Shown one piece after another: positions 1 through 9,317 of a DNA stretch of 64,000 bases (positions are counted from its first letter, which is position 1; every line of letters starts with the position of its first letter). The stretch comes from Heyndrickxia acidicola (GTDB taxonomy: Bacteria > Bacillota > Bacilli > Bacillales > Bacillaceae_C). The notes under the pieces are model-generated. The model was not told the origin of the DNA. It searched no databases and saw only the letters and a program-made list of their open reading frames with translations. Location: assembly GCF_001636425.1 (NCBI RefSeq), contig NZ_KV440953.1, positions 2,992,792-3,056,791 of the forward strand. Direction: 5' to 3'. The position numbers were made by a program, and so were the translations under genes.

Positions 1-1668
<1,668 letters not shown>

Positions 1669-1752
1669 TTATAGCCTCCATCCTTATGAACAGAATGAAG
1701 ACTGAAATTCTCTTGGATAAAATGGGCACTTTCCCTAAAAACAACTGATGCA

Positions 1753-3966
1753 TTATGCCTTTGTAATAGGTGCAAACTCTGCCAGCAGCCTTTTAATGCC
1801 CACAGGACTAGGAAAAGCAATGTCAAGCTCAACACTTTTGCCGTCACCCTTTACGCTGACCACTGTGCCAGTGCCCCATTTTTTGTGCGCAGCTTTGTCG
1901 CCCACCTTCCAATCCGCAGTGCTTCCAGCAGAAGCATTTTGTGCAGGACGGACAACCGCCGGTCGGCGCGCCGGCTGCACGGAACGCTGAGCACCAAAAG
2001 AAGATGAAGCTTTGGTTTCTTTATGGACAGACTCCAGCAGCTCCTCTGGTATCTCATTAATAAATCGGGAAACAGGATTCATATTAGTGCGTCCAAATAA
2101 AGTTCTCATTCCTGCATTCGTTAAATACAGCTCTTCTTCAGCACGTGTAATTCCCACATAAGCGAGGCGGCGTTCTTCTTCCATTTCTGCTTCTTCCATT
2201 AAAGATCGGCTGTGAGGAAATACGCCTTCCTCCATGCCGATTAAAAAGACGATTGGAAATTCAAGCCCTTTTGCAGAATGCAAGGTCATCAAGACAATCG
2301 AATCAGCCTTTTCATCCTGCTCATCCATCCTGTCAATATCTGCGACAAGGGCAAGATCCGTTAAAAACGCAACAAGGCTCTTATCTTCGCTGCTTTCCTC
2401 AAAGTTTTTGGTTACAGAAAGGAATTCATCAATATTTTCAAGACGGCTTTGGGATTCAATTGTCTTCTCTGCCTTCAGCATGTCCCTGTATCCTGACTTC
2501 TCCAGAACTTCCTCAACCAGCTCCGTTACAGATAGATACTCCTGCATTTGAGTGTAATTATGAATAAGATCATAAAATTCCCTTGCAGCATTGGCGATCT
2601 TTGGGCTTACTCCAATAAAATCAATTTCCTGGATGGCTGCAAAAACAGAAATATCCTGATCTGCTGCATAACGGGCAATCTTGTCCATAGAAGTAGAACC
2701 GATTCCCCGTTTTGGAACATTAATGACCCGCTGCAAACTGATATCATCATTAGGATTAGCAATTAAACGCAAATAAGCGAGGATATCCTTGATTTCCTTG
2801 CGGTCATAGAATTTAATGCCGCCGACGATGCTATACTCAATGTTTGATTTTAGGAGTACTTCCTCCATAACACGTGACTGGGCATTCGTACGATATAAAA
2901 TAGCAATATCAGAAAGCTTTCGTTTTCCGGAGGCAACCGCTTCTTTTATCTTGCCGGCTACGAATTGCGCCTCTGTTTGTTCACTGTCGGCGCGATAATA
3001 GGAAATTTTAGGCCCGTCTTGATTTTCAGTCCATAGGTTTTTAGCTTTTCGATTTTGGTTATTTTTGATAACCTCATTTGCAGCTTGCAGAATTCTTTTT
3101 GTAGAACGGTAATTTTGTTCAAGCAATATAACTTTTGCACGAGGATAATCCTTCTCGAAGGATAAGATATTGGCAATATCCGCACCGCGCCAGCGATAAA
3201 TGGACTGATCGGAATCGCCTACCACGCAAAGATTTTGAAATCTTGCAGCGAGCATCTTGACAAGCATGTACTGCGCACGGTTCGTATCCTGATACTCATC
3301 CACATGAATGTATTGAAACTTGCGCTGGTAATAGGTCAGAACCTCTGGGACTCTAGTGAATAACTGAATGGTCAGCATGATTAAATCATCAAAATCCAGT
3401 GCCTGATTCTTTCTGAGCCTTTTTTGATACTCTGTATACACATCACTGACAACCTGATCGTAGTATCCCCCTGCCAGCTTGGAATACTCTTCCGGATCCA
3501 CCAATTCATTTTTCGCACTGCTAATAGTTCCAAGGATTGATCGAGGATCAAATTTCTTAGGATCAATATTCTTATCCTTTAAAATGGATTTGACAACTGA
3601 TTGCTGGTCTGTCGGGTCAAGAATTGTAAAATTCCGGTTAAAGCCTATACGGTCAATGTCTCTTCTTAAGATCCGCACACACATGGAGTGGAATGTGGAA
3701 ATCCAAACCTCTTCAGCTGCACCGCCCATAATTCCAGCTATACGTTCTCTCATCTCTCGAGCTGCTTTGTTTGTAAACGTAATGGCCAGGATATTATAAG
3801 GATTGACTTCCTTCTCCACCATCAAATACGCCACACGATGAGTCAGCACCCTTGTCTTTCCACTTCCCGCTCCAGCCATAAGCAATAGGGGGCCTTCCGT
3901 TGTTTTTACTGCTTCCTGCTGTTCTGGATTCAATCCAGATAGTAATCGATCTGTTAAAAATTGCAT
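1753..3966 (-). CDS. pcrA: ATP-dependent DNA helicase PcrA (UvrD/Rep family)
   Basis: Superfamily 1 3'-5' helicase that removes proteins from DNA and acts in repair and rolling-circle replication. The 737 residues match the usual Bacillus PcrA length. The Walker A motif AGAGSGKT lies near residue 32, the Walker B/DEAD-like DEYQDTN near 223, and the motifs [30 protein letters not shown] and VGITRAEE follow in the expected order. The last 60 or so residues ([15 protein letters not shown] onward) form the small C-terminal Tudor-like domain. It is flanked by pcrB upstream (about 60 bp) and ligA downstream, the conserved pcrB-pcrA-ligA order. No lesion is seen. Confidence 0.98.
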   Translation of the reverse strand: MQFLTDRLLSGLNPEQQEAVKTTEGPLLLMAGAGSGKTRVLTHRVAYLMVEKEVNPYNILAITFTNKAAREMRERIAGIMGGAAEEVWISTFHSMCVRILRRDIDRIGFNRNFTILDPTDQQSVVKSILKDKNIDPKKFDPRSILGTISSAKNELVDPEEYSKLAGGYYDQVVSDVYTEYQKRLRKNQALDFDDLIMLTIQLFTRVPEVLTYYQRKFQYIHVDEYQDTNRAQYMLVKMLAARFQNLCVVGDSDQSIYRWRGADIANILSFEKDYPRAKVILLEQNYRSTKRILQAANEVIKNNQNRKAKNLWTENQDGPKISYYRADSEQTEAQFVAGKIKEAVASGKRKLSDIAILYRTNAQSRVMEEVLLKSNIEYSIVGGIKFYDRKEIKDILAYLRLIANPNDDISLQRVINVPKRGIGSTSMDKIARYAADQDISVFAAIQEIDFIGVSPKIANAAREFYDLIHNYTQMQEYLSVTELVEEVLEKSGYRDMLKAEKTIESQSRLENIDEFLSVTKNFEESSEDKSLVAFLTDLALVADIDRMDEQDEKADSIVLMTLHSAKGLEFPIVFLIGMEEGVFPHSRSLMEEAEMEEERRLAYVGITRAEEELYLTNAGMRTLFGRTNMNPVSRFINEIPEELLESVHKETKASSSFGAQRSVQPARRPAVVRPAQNASAGSTADWKVGDKAAHKKWGTGTVVSVKGDGKSVELDIAFPSPVGIKRLLAEFAPITKA

Positions 3967-4029
3967 GACTTCACCACCATTTAGAACATTTGTTCTTATT
4001 ATAATCTATTTTCAAGGTTTATTGTTACA

Positions 4030-4713
4030 TTATTTTACCGCTCTGACTGTACCTAATGCCTGTTCAAGATCGTCATAAACTGCATTGCCCACCACAATGA
4101 CGTCCGCATGCTCGCCCATTTCCTTCGCCTGTTCGCTTGAGCGGATACCTCCCCCATAAAAAAGCCTGGAGTGTCTTAAATGTTTTTTAGCTGCCTTGAC
4201 CATATCGACATTTCCATAACGACCGCTGTATTCCATATAAAAAATAGGCATTTTAAACAAGTTTTCTGCCATCATGGCGTACGCTTCCACATCTTCCTGT
4301 GTTAAATCGGTACGGGCTTTTGTCAGTTCGGCCGCTTTGCAATCTTCATTCAAAATACAATATCCCTCAACAAACAGCTCGTCCCAATTTAATAGTTCTC
4401 CATACTCTTTTAACGCTTCATGATGCACACCTGTAATCCAAGAGACATCTCCGCTGTTCAATACAGATGGAATAAGATATAAATCAAACCCAGGGGTAAT
4501 AGATTCAAGGTTAGAAACTTCAAGTACACACGGAACAGTATATCTTCTAATACGTGACATAAGGTTCAGCACATCCTCCAGTGTAACCGTGTCTGTTCCT
4601 CCAACGATGATGGCATCTGTCCCTGATTCACAAATTCTCTCCAGGTCCGTATCATTAATCTCCTTATTTGGGTCAAGCTTAAAGGCATGCCGCCATTCAC
4701 GAACATCGTACAT
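4030..4713 (-). CDS. pcrB: Heptaprenylglyceryl phosphate synthase PcrB
   Basis: TIM-barrel prenyltransferase that in Bacillales joins heptaprenyl diphosphate to sn-glycerol-1-phosphate, giving an archaeal-type ether lipid precursor. The 227 residues fit the family (about 228). Visible phosphate- and substrate-binding loops are IIVGGTDTV near residue 36, YMEYSGRYG near 158, [10 protein letters not shown] near 186 and [13 protein letters not shown] near 204. The ATG is preceded on the minus strand by a GGAGGAT-type ribosome binding site. It is the first gene of the pcrB-pcrA-ligA block and borders the accessory region on its upstream side. Confidence 0.97.
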   Translation of the reverse strand: MYDVREWRHAFKLDPNKEINDTDLERICESGTDAIIVGGTDTVTLEDVLNLMSRIRRYTVPCVLEVSNLESITPGFDLYLIPSVLNSGDVSWITGVHHEALKEYGELLNWDELFVEGYCILNEDCKAAELTKARTDLTQEDVEAYAMMAENLFKMPIFYMEYSGRYGNVDMVKAAKKHLRHSRLFYGGGIRSSEQAKEMGEHADVIVVGNAVYDDLEQALGTVRAVK

Positions 4714-5095
4714 ACTAAGATAAATCCTCCATTCTTTATTCCATAGTCATCATTATATCATTTGTTCGAATCGGCAAAAAAGGATTTCCTTGAATATGTG
4801 AATAGACAAATATTTGGTTAATATTCCTGTTTTTCATAAAGCGCCATGCCAAAAGATACAGACATTCAGACTTTGGAAATAAAATGATCTTATATAGTAA
4901 AAAAGACTCACAAAAAGTAAAGGTTAGTTTTAATAAAAACGATTTTTTCAGGATTTTAGGAAAACATGAAAATCATTCTCCATTTAATCCATTGAAATCC
5001 ATGCCACTTTCCCAAGTAAAATAGGCCATATTGTGTGATAAAATAATAACAAGACTTTCCACCGTACAAACTTTTGTTAAGGAGGAATTAATAGT
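4714..5095. other. Intergenic region upstream of pcrB
   Basis: This is an AT-rich 382-bp gap between the divergent pcrB gene and a small plus-strand ORF. It must hold the pcrB promoter. No repeat, riboswitch or hairpin with a T tract was seen in it. Confidence 0.4.
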
Positions 5096-5218
5096 ATGAA
5101 TAAAAAAAGTGTGCCAGAAAAAATCACAAAACGAGATGTAGATGCCCTTATTTACAAAATGGATAAATTATTGAATGAAAAAAGAGATACTAAATTTAAC
5201 AGCACCAGAACAGCATGA
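5096..5218 (+). CDS. Small 40-residue protein of unknown function
   Basis: A short open frame, MNKKSVPEKITKRDVDALIY at its start, highly charged (about one third Lys, Arg, Asp or Glu). It has no signal peptide or membrane segment. Support comes from a strong Shine-Dalgarno sequence (AAGGAGG, 5079-5085) about 10 nt before the ATG, and from a good intrinsic terminator that starts 9 nt after the stop codon. It stands alone between pcrB and the peptide-sensor regulator and has its own transcription unit. I do not recognise the family. It is not the regulator's signal peptide, because it lacks an export signal. Confidence 0.6.
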   Translation: MNKKSVPEKITKRDVDALIYKMDKLLNEKRDTKFNSTRTA

Positions 5219-5226
5219 GTCTATAG

Positions 5227-5252
5227 AAATAGGCGAATAGCCTATTTTTTTT
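5227..5252 (+). terminator. Intrinsic terminator after the 40-residue ORF
   Basis: The stem AATAGGC / GCCTATT with loop GAATA is followed by eight T residues. Confidence 0.8.
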
Positions 5253-5331
5253 GCTCCCGCCCACATCAAGAAACAATCGCCTCTTCCACTCATATAGTTA
5301 TAGATATAACCGAATTGTTCGTAAAACATCC

Positions 5332-5359
5332 TTGAATGGCTATCCTATTTTCCTATAAT
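5332..5359 (+). promoter_or_regulatory. Probable sigma-A promoter of the NprR-like gene
   Basis: TTGAAT (5332-5337), a 16-bp spacer and TATAAT (5354-5359) lie 50 bp before the start codon. Confidence 0.55.
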
Positions 5360-5408
5360 GCCAAGTTGAGGTATACTATTACCATATAAGAATGTCTTAG
5401 GTGATGCT

Positions 5409-6674
5409 ATGAACATCGGTTCCATTATAAAAATGAATAGATTGAAACAAAACTTGAAGCAAGAAGATTTGGCGGAAGGAATTATTTCCACTTCCTATCT
5501 GTCAAAAATTGAAAACGGTAAAATTGAGCCGAATGATGAAGTGATCAAGCTGCTCTGCATGCGCCTGGATATTGAAATTAATAGACAAATTGATGAGGAA
5601 ACGAGAGAGCTTTGCTACAATTGGTTCCACATTCTGTTAACATCCTTTAAGCCGAGCATTTTGAAACAGGAATATCAGCGCATGTCAGAGCTCACCAACA
5701 CCATTCCGGATCTTGAGCTTCAAATTTTACTGAAGATTCACGTTATCAGATATTTTTTGAAAATAGGAGAAACGAACTCCTCCCTCGAACAAATCAATCA
5801 ATTAAAAGAGATCAGTACCACCTTCAGCGGAAAACAAAAATACTATTGGTTTAAGTTCAATGGCAACTATCACTCTATCACGGAAGAAGACAGTAAAGCC
5901 CTCCAATTCTATACAATGGCAGAAGACCTAATTGCGAAAAACGATTTGCCTGATGAAGAGATTGCTGACCTTCAATATGTCTTAGGGGTCACTTACAGCA
6001 AGCTGCGCCTCACTTCGGAAGCCCAAAGCTATGCCAATAAAGCGCTTGATTTCTACCGGCAGATTTATAATTTCTCAAGATGTGCGGAATGCCATTTGAT
6101 ATTGGGGATATCGTACAGGCGGATTCAGAACTATGACAAAGCCATCAAAAATTATCAGCTGGCAAAGCAGCTGGCGGAGCATGATGATACAACGGAAATT
6201 ATCCAATTAACTCATTTAAATTTAGGGTATTTGTACTATGCTCAAGGCAAAACAGACCAAGCCATTAAATATTTAGATATGATTGTAGAGGAGAAAGAAT
6301 CCTCTTTAGAAAACCGTCTACTAGCTTTAACCGCAATTGTTGAAGAATACTATAAAGCTAACAATTATGAGGAAGCAAAGAGACGAATTGAAGAAGGTTT
6401 AGGTCTAATAACTGAGGAAAATAAAGAAAGATACTTATTGTTTTATTATGAAATTTATACCTACCGTCATCTTACTGAAAGAAATTTGGAAAAATTCGAG
6501 GAAATGATGGTTCATGAGTTTATTCCGTACTTAGAAGAGCAAAAAGATTACGCTAGATTGACAAATTATGCTACATTGCTCGCTAATTACTATGAAGATC
6601 TGCATAAATATAAAACAGCAACTAAGTACTATAAACTTGTCAACTTTTCATATAAGCAAATTAATCAAATATAG
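5409..6674 (+). CDS. NprR/PlcR-type peptide-sensing transcription regulator (RRNPP family)
   Basis: A cytoplasmic quorum-sensing regulator that would bind DNA in response to a re-imported oligopeptide. Residues 1-60 form an XRE-type helix-turn-helix (IKMNRLKQNLKQEDLAEGII, then SYLSKIENGKIEPNDEVI). Residues from about 75 to the end are a series of TPR helices, for example LQYVLGVTYSKLRLTSEAQSY and LNLGYLYYAQGKTDQAIKYL. The 421 residues are close to NprR (about 423) and longer than PlcR (about 285). The ATG has an AGGTGAT ribosome site. A gene for a short exported peptide starts 10 nt after the stop, as in nprR-nprX and plcR-papR. Its targets cannot be told from sequence. It could also act on sporulation phosphorelay proteins, as NprR does without peptide. 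Confidence 0.88.
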   Translation: MNIGSIIKMNRLKQNLKQEDLAEGIISTSYLSKIENGKIEPNDEVIKLLCMRLDIEINRQIDEETRELCYNWFHILLTSFKPSILKQEYQRMSELTNTIPDLELQILLKIHVIRYFLKIGETNSSLEQINQLKEISTTFSGKQKYYWFKFNGNYHSITEEDSKALQFYTMAEDLIAKNDLPDEEIADLQYVLGVTYSKLRLTSEAQSYANKALDFYRQIYNFSRCAECHLILGISYRRIQNYDKAIKNYQLAKQLAEHDDTTEIIQLTHLNLGYLYYAQGKTDQAIKYLDMIVEEKESSLENRLLALTAIVEEYYKANNYEEAKRRIEEGLGLITEENKERYLLFYYEIYTYRHLTERNLEKFEEMMVHEFIPYLEEQKDYARLTNYATLLANYYEDLHKYKTATKYYKLVNFSYKQINQI

Positions 6675-6684
6675 GAGGAAAATA

Positions 6685-6837
6685 ATGAAAAAACTTCTCA
6701 TTTCTCTTGGGGTAAGTGCATTATTAATTGGTGGTGCAATTGCTTCAATACACACCAATAATCATAAAGTAGTAAATGTTGCAGCTGGAGAAAAAGAACC
6801 ACGCGTACTCAGCTCTTATAGCATCACTTTAGAATAG
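6685..6837 (+). CDS. Candidate signaling propeptide (NprX/PapR-like)
   Basis: A 50-residue peptide with a secretion signal: the start MKKLL is followed by a hydrophobic stretch (LLISLGVSALLIGGAIASI) and a polar tail ending EPRVLSSYSITLE. It begins 10 nt after the regulator's stop codon, with a GGAGG Shine-Dalgarno overlapping that stop, so the two are co-transcribed and perhaps translationally coupled. Size, topology and position match PapR (48 residues) and NprX (43 residues). The mature signal is probably a 5-8 residue fragment from the C-terminal part, but the exact segment cannot be fixed by eye. An Opp-type importer would be needed and is not in the window. Confidence 0.78.
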   Translation: MKKLLISLGVSALLIGGAIASIHTNNHKVVNVAAGEKEPRVLSSYSITLE

Positions 6838-6868
6838 AAAAATTCACAGAACCCATACGTTCTTATTC

Positions 6869-6927
6869 AGCTGGCATAAGCAGGGAAATTACCTCACTTC
6901 CTTGCGCCAGCTTTATTTTGCTTTTTT
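6869..6927 (+). terminator. Terminator after the regulator-propeptide unit
   Basis: A two-part stem: AGCTGGC pairs with GCCAGCT, and inside it GCAGGGAA pairs with TTCCTTGC (one G-T pair). A T-rich tract (TTATTTTGCTTTTTT) follows. Confidence 0.7.
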
Positions 6928-6983
6928 AGCCTTCTTTTTTTCAACCTTCCCAACCTTATTCCCTATCTCCTCCCTTTCTTTCT

Positions 6984-7011
6984 TTGTACCTTCCCTATCT
7001 TACGGTATACT
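6984..7011 (+). promoter_or_regulatory. Possible sigma-A promoter of rsbY
   Basis: TTGTAC (6984-6989), a 16-bp spacer and TATACT (7006-7011) lie 75 bp before the chosen rsbY start. No clear sigma-B consensus was seen. Confidence 0.4.
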
Positions 7012-7085
7012 AGATATATAGAAAATAGATGTGCAGCAATAAGCAGAATACAATTTTTGCATATTTTCAGATTAGAGGGAATACG

Positions 7086-8228
7086 ATGTCCATAGTGATT
7101 GTAGACGACAACAAGGTCAATCTTTTTGTAATAGAGAGAATTCTTAAAAGTGAAGGCTATACAGATTGTGTGCTGCTTTCCTCAGCCCGCGAATTATATA
7201 CATACTTAAAATTGGATACAGGGGATACTCCGAAGGAATCAGTCGACCTGATTCTTATGGATATTATGATGCCGGATATTGATGGAATTGAGGCTTGCAG
7301 GCGTGTACAGGCCGTACCAGAGCTTAAAGATATTCCGATTATTTTTGTTACTGCTTTAGAGGACTCCAGTAAGTTAGCTGCCGCTCTGGATGTTGGCGGC
7401 ATTGACTACATAACAAAACCGATTAATAAAATTGAATTAATCGCACGTATACGTGTAGCCTTACGATTGAAATATGAAAAGGATTGGCACAGAGAACAGG
7501 ATGAAAAAATCAGAATGGAGCTTGACCTTGCCACACAGGTACAGACCAGTCTATTAAGCCCGCCGGTCAATGAAGAAAAGATCAATATAAGCGCCTCTTA
7601 TTCGCCGTCCTTTAAATTGGCCGGTGATATGTATTACTGGCATAAAATTGACAAAGACCGCTATGGAATCATTCTTCTTGATATGATGGGACACGGGATC
7701 TCTTCTTCGCTTGTGTGCATGTTTATCTCTTCCGTACTGCGGGACTCCATTCGATCCATCGTTGATCCTGCACGTGTTATAAAAGAGTTGAATCGCTGGA
7801 TGTCCTTTTTGAGTAAACAGACCAATCAACTAAATTATTATTTTACAGCAATATATATGACGGTGGACACCAAAAATAAAACGGTTGAATACGTGAATGC
7901 CGGCCATCCTCCAGGCTTTGCTCTAATAGATGGAGAGAAAGTGGTGCCGATGTCTCAAAAAAACTGCGCTGTCGGTTTCTTTGAAAATATGGATTTTGAA
8001 AAATCCGCCATCCAGTATAAGGATCAGCTTCAGATCATGCTCTATACAGATGGTGTGATGGAAGCAATTGATGAATGCGGATTGGACGGGATGGAAAAGA
8101 TTATGGATGCGTCCTCCATTCCACATCATCATGATTCTGAAATTAATCCCATTGATCTTATTATCACTCCTGAGTGCCAAATCACCCAGCATGACGACAT
8201 GTGTGTTGTCCTTATACAAGCACACTAA
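7086..8228 (+). CDS. rsbY: Response regulator with PP2C-type Ser phosphatase domain (RsbY-like)
   Basis: Probably dephosphorylates the anti-sigma-factor antagonist RsbV to release sigma-B, when activated by the kinase RsbK. Residues 1-120 are a receiver domain: acidic pair IVDDN, phosphoacceptor Asp near residue 58 in LILMDIMMPD, and the KP of ITKPINK. Residues about 165-380 form a SpoIIE/RsbU-type PP2C domain with GDMYYWHKID, LLDMMGHGISSSLV, VNAGHPPG and YTDGVMEA. I chose the ATG at 7086 (MSIVIVDDNK) because AGAGGGA lies 5-12 nt upstream and the receiver fold begins there; an in-frame ATG at 7029 has no ribosome site. It converges on rsbM-rsbK across a shared terminator. The trio matches the Bacillus cereus group RsbK/RsbM/RsbY pathway. 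Confidence 0.85.
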   Translation: MSIVIVDDNKVNLFVIERILKSEGYTDCVLLSSARELYTYLKLDTGDTPKESVDLILMDIMMPDIDGIEACRRVQAVPELKDIPIIFVTALEDSSKLAAALDVGGIDYITKPINKIELIARIRVALRLKYEKDWHREQDEKIRMELDLATQVQTSLLSPPVNEEKINISASYSPSFKLAGDMYYWHKIDKDRYGIILLDMMGHGISSSLVCMFISSVLRDSIRSIVDPARVIKELNRWMSFLSKQTNQLNYYFTAIYMTVDTKNKTVEYVNAGHPPGFALIDGEKVVPMSQKNCAVGFFENMDFEKSAIQYKDQLQIMLYTDGVMEAIDECGLDGMEKIMDASSIPHHHDSEINPIDLIITPECQITQHDDMCVVLIQAH

Positions 8229-8235
8229 TGAAGAA

Positions 8236-8346
8236 ACGCGGAAGGCGTATGGATTTCATAGTCTTCGACTGGGATAAAGGAAACTAGATGTTGACTTATC
8301 GTAGGGAGGAGACGCAGAAATTCGCTGGGCGATAGGCGCTGGAGCT
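8236..8346. repeat. Possible decayed Bacillus dispersed repeat
   Basis: The stretch begins GCGGAAGGCG and ends GGCGATAGGCGCTGGAGCT. These ends resemble those of a dispersed intergenic repeat common in Bacillus genomes, as I remember it. The centre differs. Only one copy is visible here, so this is tentative. Confidence 0.35.
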
Positions 8347-8404
8347 AAAAAGAGACTGCATTGCTTACATAATTGATGCAATAAAACATTTTATACTTTC
8401 CTAT

Positions 8405-8450
8405 AAAAAAGCCGCTATGCAAGAGAATTCTCCTTGTATAGCGGCTTTTA
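8405..8450. terminator. Bidirectional terminator between rsbY and rsbM
   Basis: A long near-perfect stem, AAAAGCCGCTATGCAAG... pairing with ...CTTGTATAGCGGCTTTT. It has A residues on the left and T residues on the right and so serves both convergent genes. Confidence 0.88.
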
Positions 8451-8454
8451 TCTT

Positions 8455-9288
8455 TCATCTTGTTTTTCGATACAATCGTTCGTCACGGTCAAACTCTTCA
8501 TAGTTATCAAAGTTCACCGAGGTTCTTAAAGTTTCTTTGCTTCCCAATCCAAGAAAACCTCCATGAGACAGGCTTTCATAAAATAACTGATAAACACTGT
8601 TCTGCAAATCATTATTAAAATAAATAAGCACATTGCGGCATATCACCAGATGAAACTCGTTAAATGACCCATCCGTTACTAAATTATGCTGGGCAAATAT
8701 AATACTTTTTGCAATATGCCGATGAAAATAAGCGTGCTGGTCATCTGTCGTATAGTACTCGGAAAAGGCACGCGTCCCTCCGGCTTTTATATAGTTGGTG
8801 GTATACGTCTGCATGCGGTTTAAAGAAAATACGCCTGCTTCGGCTTTTTGCAATACCCTTTCATTCATGTCCGTTGCATAAATCTTTGTTTTTTCTGCCA
8901 ATCCTTCTTCTTCCATTAAAATAGCCATGGAAAAGGCCTCTTCTCCGGTAGCGCAGCCTGCATGCCAAATGCGGATTTCCGGCAGCTCCCTTAACAAAGG
9001 GATAACATTTTTTCTTAAAGAATAAAAGAAGCTCGGATCTCGGAACATTTCTGTCACATTAATGGAAAAATCATTTAAAAGCTTATTCACATATCCTTTT
9101 TCATGGAAAACCTTCTCAATTAATCCGCTGACTGTATGTATTCTGTCCAGCTGCATACGATTATGGATTCTTCGTTCGATTGAAGAACGCATATACTTAC
9201 GAAAATCAAAACCGGAAATACGGTAAACAGCTTCAAGAAGCAAGTCAATCTCTATGGTTTCACTGTTTGCCACTTTCATTTCCAACAC
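8455..9288 (-). CDS. rsbM: CheR-type methyltransferase (RsbM-like)
   Basis: SAM-dependent glutamate O-methyltransferase of the CheR family. Residues 10-80 are the helical CheR N domain (RISGFDFRKYMRSSIERRIHNRM). The Rossmann part follows with IWHAGCATGEEAFSMAI (motif I), ATDMNERVLQKA, LVTDGSFNEFHLVICRNVLIYF and LGSKETL. It starts 29 nt after rsbK. The GTG at 9288 is preferred, since AAAGGGGA lies 8 nt upstream; a TTG at 9306 falls ahead of that site. No chemotaxis genes are near. Next to a hybrid kinase and a PP2C regulator, the better parallel is Bacillus cereus RsbM, which methylates RsbK to damp sigma-B activation. About 277 residues. Confidence 0.83.
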   Translation of the reverse strand: MLEMKVANSETIEIDLLLEAVYRISGFDFRKYMRSSIERRIHNRMQLDRIHTVSGLIEKVFHEKGYVNKLLNDFSINVTEMFRDPSFFYSLRKNVIPLLRELPEIRIWHAGCATGEEAFSMAILMEEEGLAEKTKIYATDMNERVLQKAEAGVFSLNRMQTYTTNYIKAGGTRAFSEYYTTDDQHAYFHRHIAKSIIFAQHNLVTDGSFNEFHLVICRNVLIYFNNDLQNSVYQLFYESLSHGGFLGLGSKETLRTSVNFDNYEEFDRDERLYRKTR

Positions 9289-9317
9289 AAAAACGTCCCC
9301 TTTCAATTGCCAATGCG

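Noticed and set aside
5096..5218. Signal peptide precursor for the NprR-like regulator
   Set aside because: It has no export signal and ends before its own terminator. The peptide gene behind the regulator fits much better.
8455..9288. Chemotaxis CheR
   Set aside because: The domain is CheR-like, but there are no cheA, cheB, cheW or receptor genes. The kinase and PP2C neighbours fit RsbM better.
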